From the NCBI RefSeq assembly GCF_040807025.1, contig NC_090967.1, positions 3,284,001 through 3,348,000 on the forward strand: a stretch of 64,000 bases of DNA, read 5' to 3'. Shown one piece after another: positions 54,401-59,769 of this stretch. Positions within the stretch are counted from its first letter, which is position 1. Each line of letters begins with the position of its first letter. Under the pieces are notes generated by a model. The model was given only the letters and a program-made list of their open reading frames with translations. It was not told the origin of the DNA and did no database searches. This DNA comes from Struthio camelus (lineage: Eukaryota; Chordata; Aves; Struthioniformes; Struthionidae). A program made the position numbers and the translations under genes.

Positions 54401-57400
54401 AGTCTTCAGCACCAATAAACGTTTTAGTATTCCTCAGAACTCCCCTATCATGTCCCACTCCATAACTTTTACTATTAGATATTTATACCGCAACAGCAGC
54501 TACAGGCTAAGCAGTCAAAAGACTGCAGCATCAGGTGATCTTCATCCTGGCTGATGACAGGCTGTACATGAAAGACTTTCATAGTTTTTCATAATTCCTC
54601 AAAATGCCTCACACTGGGATTTCACCTGAAAAAGCAGCCATTTGCATCTGATTGCAATAGCCCTTTATTTAGCAAAAAAGGGCTTTTTTTCAGTAATGCA
54701 AGACCATCGTCCTTAGACGACAGTCACTAAAAAAACCGGAGCCTAGTGCCAGTTTGGCAAGTCCAGTCTTTTGGAGTAGTTAAACGCACATTTCCCAATA
54801 CATTGCATGAAAGACCTCAATGTGCCCCTGCTTTATCCTTATAATATCATCTGAAATTAATTTTAAGCTTTTCCAACCAGAAACTGATCGCTCCTTTCTC
54901 TCCTCAGACTTGTTTCTGAGAGGTCCTGTACAAAAAAGAATGTGAGTTTTTAAAACATGCCTTTCCTTAAAGTATCAACTATAAAACATTGAAAGCACTA
55001 ATCCTGGCACTCAAGAAGCAGACTCTCTGAAAGAAAAGGGAGGCAATTTTATCAAGTTGTGAGAAGCATACAGACATTTTGTACTGGAATTTTTTTGAAT
55101 ATTACCCTCCTCCTTTTAAGTATCCTCCAAAAAAAATCAAAGGCACTTGAAACACAGGTCTGAGCAGGACAAAGCACCACTCATTTAACATCTCTATTAC
55201 TTCACCACCTCAGTTTTGTAAAGGTGCCTCAACAGCACTTTTCTTGTTGGGTATAATAAGCTTGTGAAATGCAAATACAAAATACTCTGCAAGAGCCAAA
55301 CAGTGTCAATAACAGCATTATCTCTCCATATATTTCAAGTTCAGGAGAACATCCCAAACTACAAATCACTTTGCAGTTTGGAGTATCCAGCAGAAAGATC
55401 CATTATACTCTTAACATCACATGGTACAAACCACTCCTCCCCTTACCCAGATGGGCATCCAAAAACTAGGCAGAACTGGGAGAATATATTCCACAGGGTA
55501 CAAAAGCACCTAGTAACAGATGAAAGACTCATTGCTTTCACTACTAAAAGGATTAATTCTCCAGATGAATGAGAGATTAGAAAAAAAGGTCAAAGGAGAA
55601 TGGATCAAAATATCTCAAGTCTTTCTTGTAAGTTTGGCTTTCCCCGGAATTTTGAACTGGCACCAGGAAACACCACAGGGATTAAAACATCTGCATAGAG
55701 TGCTGAAAATTAAGAAAAGACCTAATGCTATTGTGCTACCTCATTCCTCTTCCAGCAGTGTTTACTTCACAGGAGGACGACGCAGCTCCAAATTTCCCTG
55801 GGAGATCGGAGAACAGAATAGGTCCGCACTGAAAAGTGACTAGGTTAACTCAGGTGTTACCTCTTGTCTCCCTCTCATCCTTACAGCACACCAGTACTTC
55901 AGTTTCAGTGTTTTAAACTCAAAATAAATGGGTCAGCTTTGGATACAGATCAGGAACTAAAGTGAAAGTTGCTTTCTGACAGGTAATTAAGCACTTTGCA
56001 GCAAGGATGTTAGCTGAAGTGCCAGTAGCCCTCCAGTATCCCCAATTCCTCTAGTGAGCTGAGGAGGACACTCTTAAAATTGGTAGTCTCAGCAACACAA
56101 GATGAATACGTCATCATCAAACAAGAATGTAGTAGGTTATTGGAAAGCTGTATTTGAGAAACACACACGTAAACCTAGGTGACAACCATTTGGCATATCC
56201 TTCACTACAAATACATCCTTGATGCATCAGTGGAACAAAGCCACTAGTTTAATGAAATACCAGATACAATAGCTTGTGATAGCACCTATAGAGGAATTGG
56301 GAACTGTCAGAGTTAAGAACTGGAAAGGAATAAATCTTACTATCTCCTGTCTACCAGGAGAGACTGCTAGATAGATGAGGGGAAAAAAAAATGATGGAGG
56401 AATTTCCACATGCTGATTTTAAATTCCAGAGGGCAAGAACCAATGTACATAACAGAAATTAGCATTCTGTAAAAAGCATAACTAAATCAAAATAAAAGGG
56501 TCAAAATAATACTCATACTCTCATTTCTTTCCTTTTTCTTTAACAGCCACAATACCTTATCTCCAGACACATTTCTTTCACAGAGTAATTCTTACTGAGA
56601 CCCAGCAGTTAATATCCTCGCCACCAAAGCACGTTGCAGATCGTTCTCAACACATTTGCTCTTCTGAACTGGCCAAAATGTGCATCTTGAGCTTAGACAC
56701 TTAACTTGAGACACATAGAAGCCAGCCAAAAAAATGCACTCTGTATTTGAGCAACACTTAGTAGATACAATGAACAATGGAAGCAGTGTAGGAGAAGAAG
56801 GAAGAATTTTTGCAGCTACTTCCTCTAAAATACTATCCTGATTTTGCAACATCACCTGAAAACTAGAAATAGTGTTCATGACCATTCACTGAGAAGCACT
56901 AAATCAATGTAATCAGTATCTTAATAACAGGTTTACAGTCCTCTTCCGCTAAGTGAAGTAGAAAAAGGAACAGTCCTGCACTGTTTGCAGTCACTTCAAA
57001 TAATTAAGCAAAATCTTTGAAGGAATCCAAAAAAGATTGTGCTACAGAAGACACAAATATTTTCAGTGCCAGTTCAACTGATCAGCTGAACACGAACAGA
57101 AGTTTGGTTCTTAATTTTTGTTGTGCACATGAGGTTCTAAAGAAGTATTGCTAATTAATTTTCTATTTTAAAGTGTCAAGACTTAAATTTCAAACCAAAG
57201 GGCTACCATCACTTAAAACGCTATCACCTTACCCTTCAACTACTGCAACTGACAACATCAGCCTCTGACTTGCAGAAAGGGGAAAGTAACACATTTGCTT
57301 TGACCTTAGCAAAGGCTAGAGTGTGCACATCTGTCTAGTGACTTCCTTCAAACATACACAGCCCTTTGTGTAGGTTTGTGTGTATTTTTCCAACACTGTG

Positions 57401-59087
57401 AAAAAAATTATCTGTCAAATATTTTTCTTAACCGCAAACAAAGGAAATTAAAGCTAACACATTTTAACTGAGTTTTGTCACAGGCTAAGAACAAACACCC
57501 AGTACAGCTCATGATGCACAGTAATTTGGTAAGCCTGATGGTGCTTAACAGCACTTGTGCTCTTTACCTTCTGTCCTATGCGCACAAGAAATAAGATATA
57601 TTTACTAAAAGCAGCATATCATACAAACTGGGCCTAAACACGCTATGGAAAAGCACCCCACAGAATTGTTTATTGTTTCGCTGTTCCAGCTCCGAGTATA
57701 ACAAAAACAGCTTAGAACTACAACAGCACAAGTTAAACACAGTAAGCGTCCACATAAACATTCTTAGGTATCACCTCACACAGCTTAACAAATGCTGTTT
57801 CCATTCCTCCATACAGTTTCCCATTTTTTGCAGGGTGCTGCATACTTCACAGCAGTACTGTCTTCCTGTGCCACCAAATCTACACCCAGTCACACAATCA
57901 AATGAAAAAAATTAAACAGTTTCCCAGGTATTATCACTAGCAAATAACACCTTGTAGTGTGCACAATGGTCTGCTTAAAAGTCATTTGAAAAACCAAGTG
58001 CTTTTTGGAAGGTATGTTACATTTCAGTCCAACAGCGCCAGTAATGAAGAATATAATAAGAGTTAGGATAACTGTTAAATATTTAGGATAACCGGTTAGA
58101 ATAACTAAAAGATAACTGTTAGACAATTCATAAGCGCTTCTTAAGGCCATGACCACTTACTTGTAGATGAACATAAACGATCTCCTTAGTGTCCGTTACT
58201 TCCAAATTAATATGTGACGCTTTAAATTCAACATGGAAAGTCTCATATAACATGTTCTTGATGACTAACTATTTGACCTCTGCTAATTTCCTGGTAATGT
58301 GGCTCTAATACAAAACGAGCAATAGGCCAACATGTCCAACTATTTCCAACCTACATAAGCTTACAAATGTGGAAAGTGTTTCAGTTAGAAGGTATAGAAT
58401 AAGAATAATTTCAAAGCTGAGTTGTGTCTGAATTCAGCTTTTTGTAGAGTTGATTACTGTAGTGCAGGAAGGTAGGAATTCCTTTATTAGATGTATCAGT
58501 GAGCTCAGCATCACAGTAATATATTAAATAGGAAAATAAACACTGAAGTGTCACTCTCCCTTATCCTCTTTTTCAACTCATTGCTCCCTCACTGCCTTCT
58601 CGTCCTCCCACAAGCTTCCCTTTTTGGCTTTACAGCCTACACCCCAGTCTCAGCTTTCTCGTTTTGATTCCTGCTTGCACCTTCCTCAAAACAACATCCC
58701 CTTTCCGGAGAGGGGGAGCCACCCGGCTTGTTCTGGGCCTAACCAAGCCTCCGCGGCACGGAGCGGGGCCGAGGCACCCTCCATCACCCCTGAGCCCCCC
58801 GGACAGGCAGAACCTGACGGGAGGGCTGGCAGGGGACGGGGGCGACAGCCGAACCCCGCGGAGGGAGGAGGCCGGCTGGCCCCGGGGGCAGGCCCCAGGC
58901 CGGCGGAAAGGGGCGCCAGCCCCTGTCGAGGGCGAGCAGAGCCGCGGCCGCCGCGGGGAGCGGGAGGCCCGCAGCCCCTCGGGCCGCTCACCTCGTCCTC
59001 CTTGTGGTTGCGGATGCCGCGCACCAGGTCCTGCAGGTTCTTGTCAAACATGCGGTCGATGCTGCCCTTCACCATCTTCAGCGCCAT
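15356..59087 (-). CDS. AP3D1: AP3D1, AP-3 adaptor complex delta subunit, complete 32-exon coding region
   Basis: This encodes the delta large subunit of the AP-3 adaptor heterotetramer (delta, beta3, mu3, sigma3). AP-3 sorts membrane cargo from endosomes or trans-Golgi to lysosomes, lysosome-related organelles and synaptic vesicles. The translated exons match the delta-adaptin family from the first residues (MALKMVKGSIDRMFDK) to the C-terminal SKC and TGA stop. All 32 exons join in phase and sum to 1215 residues, about the length of the long human isoform as I remember it (canonical human is about 1153). Order: adaptin-N HEAT/ARM solenoid about 1-590; acidic hinge and BLVR-type domain about 610-800; very Lys/Glu-rich linker about 735-960; C-terminal ear about 980-1215. 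The start ATG sits in a perfect Kozak context (GCCGCCATGG). Thirty of 31 donors are GT; intron 7 uses GC. Loss of this subunit causes the mouse mocha phenotype and Hermansky-Pudlak syndrome type 10 (family knowledge). I see no sign of a pseudogene. Confidence 0.97.
15846..15925 (-). CDS. AP3D1: AP3D1 exon 31 (residues 1158-1184)
   Basis: Encodes VVERVDSCASMYSRSIQGHH then VCLLVKK of the ear domain. Donor GTAAGA, phase 0. Confidence 0.96.
16707..16828 (-). CDS. AP3D1: AP3D1 exon 30 (residues 1117-1157)
   Basis: Encodes SDAFAKLLESGDLHMSSIKV through FHHHFS, plus one base of a Val codon. The HHHFS motif belongs to the ear platform. Donor GTGAGT. Confidence 0.96.
17253..17338 (-). CDS. AP3D1: AP3D1 exon 29 (residues 1089-1116)
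   Basis: Encodes NDEGSTHEKLDFKLHFSCAS through TPCY, plus two bases of a Ser codon. Donor GTAAGT. No open frame longer than about 60 codons covers it, so it was found by similarity and splice phase. Confidence 0.96.
18391..18479 (-). CDS. AP3D1: AP3D1 exon 28 (residues 1059-1088)
   Basis: Encodes GISNEAQFVFTLQSIVMAQK through SFIVK of the ear. It completes the Gly codon from exon 27. Donor GTAAGT. Confidence 0.96.
19631..19820 (-). CDS. AP3D1: AP3D1 exon 27 (residues 996-1058), ear domain
   Basis: Encodes TYDIQGNLQNDSQVTVSVIF through FQLPP, with one base of a Gly codon. This is the beta-sandwich part of the appendage. Donor GTATGA. Confidence 0.97.
20167..20214 (-). CDS. AP3D1: AP3D1 exon 26 (residues 980-995)
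   Basis: A 48-nt, phase-0 exon encoding PMSSYRLLAENPYIKM, the start of the C-terminal ear. Donor GTGAGC. It is too short to stand out as an open frame and was placed by splice sites and similarity. Confidence 0.95.
20351..20500 (-). CDS. AP3D1: AP3D1 exon 25 (residues 930-979)
   Basis: Encodes a second basic block beginning KSSKHKKKKHKKEKEE, a HHH run, and NGTLDDEPLP leading into the ear domain. The exon is 150 nt, phase 0. Donor GTGAGT. Confidence 0.95.
21027..21122 (-). CDS. AP3D1: AP3D1 exon 24 (residues 898-929), in-frame cassette
   Basis: A 96-nt, phase 0-0 exon encoding SEPEVSAAAVAEPEGVKTEE, then a Glu-rich acidic run ending DEGK. Good acceptor (ATGCAG) and donor (GTAAGT). Probably skipped together with exon 23 in short isoforms (inference). 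Confidence 0.88.
21749..21811 (-). CDS. AP3D1: AP3D1 exon 23 (residues 877-897), in-frame cassette
   Basis: A 63-nt, phase 0-0 exon encoding GEDLDFWLSTAPPPASTSQ then PQ. The DLDFWLST core resembles the extra segment I remember from the long human isoform. It can be skipped without a frame change. Donor GTAGAC. Confidence 0.88.
22680..22884 (-). CDS. AP3D1: AP3D1 exon 22 (residues 808-876), Lys/Glu-rich linker
   Basis: Encodes PLADSEKLPVQRHRNAENLK, followed by a long Lys/Glu block ending VVEEEEEKK. The donor chosen is GTAATT at 22679. A second in-frame GT (GTAGTA) lies 27 nt inside the exon and would end it at 22707, dropping the last nine residues. Highly charged and probably unstructured. 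Confidence 0.9.
24268..24301 (+). repeat. Joined T and G homopolymer runs, AP3D1 intron 21
   Basis: About 14 T followed directly by about 18 G. Tract lengths of this kind are often wrong in assemblies. Confidence 0.85.
25228..25301 (-). CDS. AP3D1: AP3D1 exon 21 (residues 784-807)
   Basis: Encodes NALPSDEDDKDPNDPYKALD then IDLD, an acidic patch between two basic blocks. Two leftover bases join exon 22 to form Lys. Donor GTAAGT. Confidence 0.96.
25760..25801 (+). repeat. C-rich run joined to an A run, AP3D1 intron 20
   Basis: C-rich tract broken by single or double T, ending in about 14 C then about 11 A. Probably polymorphic in length. Confidence 0.85.
25992..26191 (-). CDS. AP3D1: AP3D1 exon 20 (residues 717-783)
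   Basis: Encodes GMPMSDQYVKLEEERRHKQK, then a Lys-rich coiled stretch, a short His/Arg cluster and DIAPAHHVDIITEEMPE. The coding strand is strongly purine-biased. Donor GTTAGT. Confidence 0.97.
26975..27050 (-). CDS. AP3D1: AP3D1 exon 19 (residues 692-716)
   Basis: Encodes RYQDTPGVEHIPVVQIDLSV then PLKVP, plus one base of a Gly codon. Part of the BLVR-type domain region. Donor GTAAGT. Confidence 0.97.
27909..27980 (-). CDS. AP3D1: AP3D1 exon 18 (residues 668-691)
   Basis: A 72-nt, phase-0 exon encoding RREARKQEQANNPFYIK through SPSPQK, a conserved linker segment. Donor GTGAGC. Confidence 0.96.
29081..29222 (-). CDS. AP3D1: AP3D1 exon 17 (residues 620-667)
   Basis: Encodes LDLDAWINEPPSDSESEDEK through DEEELAR, an acidic Ser/Glu/Asp-rich hinge. 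The SDSESEDE run looks like a casein kinase 2 type substrate (inference). Donor GTGAGT. Confidence 0.97.
29357..29502 (-). CDS. AP3D1: AP3D1 exon 16 (residues 572-619)
   Basis: Encodes ASCILQLIKYIQKLQIKEVP through KVPVPE and two bases of a Gly codon. It covers the passage from the solenoid into the hinge. Donor GTAAGT. Confidence 0.97.
30774..31005 (-). CDS. AP3D1: AP3D1 exon 15 (residues 494-571)
   Basis: Encodes HLEEANQTLEAMLRPKVTTL through DLEVQER, the end of the solenoid. At 232 nt it is the longest exon. Donor GTAAGA. Confidence 0.97.
31548..31778 (-). CDS. AP3D1: AP3D1 exon 14 (residues 417-493)
   Basis: A 231-nt exon encoding the end of the Trp codon, then YISILVELTRLEGTRHGHLI through WICGEFS. 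The CEVLYAAAWICGE stretch is a well-conserved solenoid helix of delta-adaptin. Donor GTAAGT. Confidence 0.97.
31871..32019 (-). CDS. AP3D1: AP3D1 exon 13 (residues 368-416)
   Basis: Encodes VSKKNLMEIVKKLMIHVDKA through QYITNFE, plus two bases of a Trp codon. The donor GTCAGT deviates at +2/+3 from the commonest form but keeps GT. Confidence 0.97.
32312..32462 (-). mobile_element. Older CR1 fragment, in AP3D1 intron 12
   Basis: On the plus strand it reads as the reverse of a CR1 tail: ATCATGGAACCACAGAG, then TTGGAAGGGACCTCTAAA, then CACAAAGCAGGG and a diverged stretch ending TCTCCAAGGAATGGA. It is more diverged than the other two copies, hence older. It lies in the same orientation as AP3D1. 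Confidence 0.85.
33770..33915 (-). CDS. AP3D1: AP3D1 exon 12 (residues 319-367)
   Basis: Encodes LKYLGLLAMSKILKTHPKSV through LLYGM, a solenoid segment. Donor GTATGC. The KYLGL motif is shared across large adaptin subunits. Confidence 0.97.
34742..34790 (-). CDS. AP3D1: AP3D1 exon 11 (residues 303-318)
   Basis: A 49-nt exon encoding LCVQKLRILIEDSDQN, plus the first base of a Leu codon completed in exon 12. Donor GTAAGT. Confidence 0.96.
35241..35290 (-). CDS. AP3D1: AP3D1 exon 10 (residues 286-302)
   Basis: A 50-nt exon encoding VLISLSSGMPNHSASIQ, in phase with its neighbours. The donor is GTACAG, which is weak at positions +4 to +6. Confidence 0.96.
35940..36025 (+). mobile_element. CR1 retrotransposon 3' tail, in AP3D1 intron 9
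   Basis: Carries the avian CR1 3' end: GAGCAGGGAGGTTGGACTAG, then the TCTCCAGAGGTCCCTTCCAA segment, ending in an ATTCTGTG-type terminal repeat. Only the last ~85 bp is present, as expected for 5' truncation. It lies antisense to AP3D1 and differs from the copy near 63.4 kb at one position that I could see. Confidence 0.92.
37638..37687 (-). CDS. AP3D1: AP3D1 exon 9 (residues 269-285)
   Basis: A 50-nt exon encoding STSAMSLLYECVNTVIA, joined in phase at both ends. Donor GTGAGA. It is too short to show as an open reading frame of its own and was placed by splice sites and family similarity. Confidence 0.96.
39159..39232 (-). CDS. AP3D1: AP3D1 exon 8 (residues 245-268)
   Basis: Encodes FGALTPLEPRLGKKLIEPL through NLIH, plus two bases of a Ser codon. 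Donor GTATGT. The segment matches the delta-adaptin solenoid. Confidence 0.96.
39503..39642 (-). CDS. AP3D1: AP3D1 exon 7 (residues 198-244), GC donor
   Basis: Encodes GVQSAAVNVICELARRNPKN through IKIIKL. The reading frame and the start of exon 8 (FGALTP) require the exon to end at CTG. The following intron therefore starts GCAAGT: a non-canonical GC-AG intron, but one of the tolerated class. Confidence 0.95.
40042..40071. repeat. Perfect 30-bp palindrome without spacer, AP3D1 intron 6
   Basis: The half TTGTAGCTGTTTTAA is followed at once by its exact reverse complement TTAAAACAGCTACAA. The symmetry stops at both outer bases. Confidence 0.95.
40996..41125 (-). CDS. AP3D1: AP3D1 exon 6 (residues 155-198)
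   Basis: Encodes MSHTKPYIRKKAVLIMYKVF through KLEDPDP, with one extra base that completes a Gly codon in exon 7. The PYIRKKA segment is the classic adaptin/HEAT repeat signature. Donor GTGAGT. Confidence 0.97.
41503..41610 (-). CDS. AP3D1: AP3D1 exon 5 (residues 119-154)
   Basis: Encodes DLSSPNQYDTGVALTGLSCF through NDIMTL, a solenoid segment. The exon is 108 nt, phase 0 on both sides, with donor GTGAGT. Confidence 0.97.
43294..43374 (-). CDS. AP3D1: AP3D1 exon 4 (residues 92-118)
   Basis: Encodes RIGYLAASQCFHEGTDVIML through TTNQIRK, the characteristic adaptin motif of a tyrosine-leucine helix followed by the LTTN turn. The exon is 81 nt, phase 0, with donor GTAAAC. Confidence 0.97.
44167..44247 (-). 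CDS. AP3D1: AP3D1 exon 3 (residues 65-91)
   Basis: Encodes LQMLGYDISWAAFNIIE through SKFTFK, part of the adaptin-N solenoid. The exon is 81 nt, phase 0 on both sides, and its donor is GTGAGT. Confidence 0.97.
44975..45070 (-). CDS. AP3D1: AP3D1 exon 2 (residues 33-64)
   Basis: Encodes AKYISQCIDEIKQELK through VCKLTY, the first solenoid helices. The acceptor is a CTCAG, the donor GTAAGT, phase 0 on both sides. It follows the 13.9-kb intron 1. Confidence 0.97.
45071..58991 (-). other. AP3D1: AP3D1 intron 1, 13.9 kb, AT-rich, no nested gene seen
   Basis: Bounded by the GTGAGC donor of exon 1 and the CTCAG acceptor of exon 2. Mostly AT-rich unique sequence with poly-A/T runs (for example 49513-49531, 49961-49981, 50157-50176). 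A short degenerate tandem repeat lies at about 58063-58123. Open frames here are short and resemble no protein I know. No CR1 copy was recognised in it. Confidence 0.8.
58063..58123 (+). repeat. Short degenerate tandem repeat, AP3D1 intron 1
   Basis: About three copies of a roughly 20-bp unit with the core GATAACTGTTA (variants GATAACCGGTTA and GATAACTGTTAG). Confidence 0.5.
58992..59087 (-). CDS. AP3D1: AP3D1 exon 1 (residues 1-32)
   Basis: First coding exon, beginning MALKMVKGSIDRMFDK and ending HKEDE. It lies inside the CpG island. The donor is GTGAGC, phase 0. The ATG has a perfect GCCGCCATGG context, and the N-terminus matches delta-adaptin, which fixes the start. Confidence 0.97.
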
Positions 59088-59210
59088 GGCGGCGGGGCCG
59101 CACCGGGCCGCGGGGCCTACGATCGGGGCTGAGGGGCCGGGCCCAGCCGGGGGCGCCGCCGCGGCTCCTGCTACCGCTAGAACCGGGTGAGACCAGCGGG
59201 CCTGGGCCGC

Positions 59211-59216
59211 TCACAT
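59211..59216 (-). promoter_or_regulatory. Candidate start-stop uORF (ATG TGA) in the AP3D1 leader
   Basis: On the AP3D1 strand an ATG is followed directly by TGA, about 126 nt upstream of the main ATG, with G at -3. Minimal AUG-stop elements can pause ribosomes and lower downstream translation (known for other mRNAs). It matters only if transcription starts to the right of 59216. Confidence 0.4.
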
Positions 59217-59350
59217 CCCGGGCGGGGAGGCGTGGGCGGTGCTCGCCCCCAGCACGGCGCGGAGCAAGGCGGCGCGGCTACAGGCGGGCGGCGGCGGCCC
59301 CGTTGGCCGCAAGCCCCAGCTCCGGGCTCCGCTCGGCCTCCAAGTGCCTG

Positions 59351-59363
59351 ACAAAATGGCGGC
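59351..59363 (+). promoter_or_regulatory. YY1-type motif (AAAATGGCGGC)
   Basis: A near-consensus YY1 element, which commonly lies at or just downstream of start sites of TATA-less housekeeping promoters. It is oriented toward the plus strand and lies about 265 bp upstream of the AP3D1 ATG. It may mark the start of the AP3D1 leader or of a divergent transcript. Confidence 0.55.
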
Positions 59364-59769
59364 CGGTCAGCTGAGGGCTCGGCCCCGCCCCCGCCCGCCC
59401 CGGCTTGGCCCCGCCCCCGGCCCCGCCCCAAGCGTGGCCACCCGCCTCGCCGCGCGCTAGCCACACCCGCGCCGCGCTACGCCCCGCCCCCTTACGTCGG
59501 CCCCGCCCACACCCCGCCTGCCCGCGGCCCTCCGGCGAAAGCCGCGTCACCGCTACCGCTAACCACGCCGAGCAAGCCCCGCCCCGCGTGGCCCCGCCCC
59601 CCACGCCGCGCGGGGCGGGCCGGGAGGACCCACGTGGCGGGGCGAGTCCGGGCGCGGCTGGGCAGCGGCTCCGTGGTGCCGGCTCATGCGGAGCCCCGGC
59701 GGCTCACACAGGGCAGTTAACTCCGTGCGGCTGCTGCCCCTGCAGGCAGGGCCGCAGGAAGCGGCTACC

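Larger units (their letters stand above)
58720..59760 (-). promoter_or_regulatory. AP3D1: CpG-island promoter of AP3D1
   Basis: A CpG-dense block surrounds exon 1 and extends about 650 bp upstream. It has many GC boxes (CCCCGCCC, both orientations) at about 59380-59610, a YY1-type motif ACAAAATGGCGGC at 59351-59363 and an E-box CACGTG at 59631-59636. No TATA box is evident. Such islands often start transcription in both directions; in human the partner is DOT1L (knowledge), but no DOT1L first exon is visible here. Confidence 0.8.

Noticed and set aside
58624-59374. Plus-strand open frames of 188 and 236 codons over AP3D1 exon 1
   Set aside because: GC-rich CpG-island shadows of the AP3D1 start, with no similarity to any protein I know.
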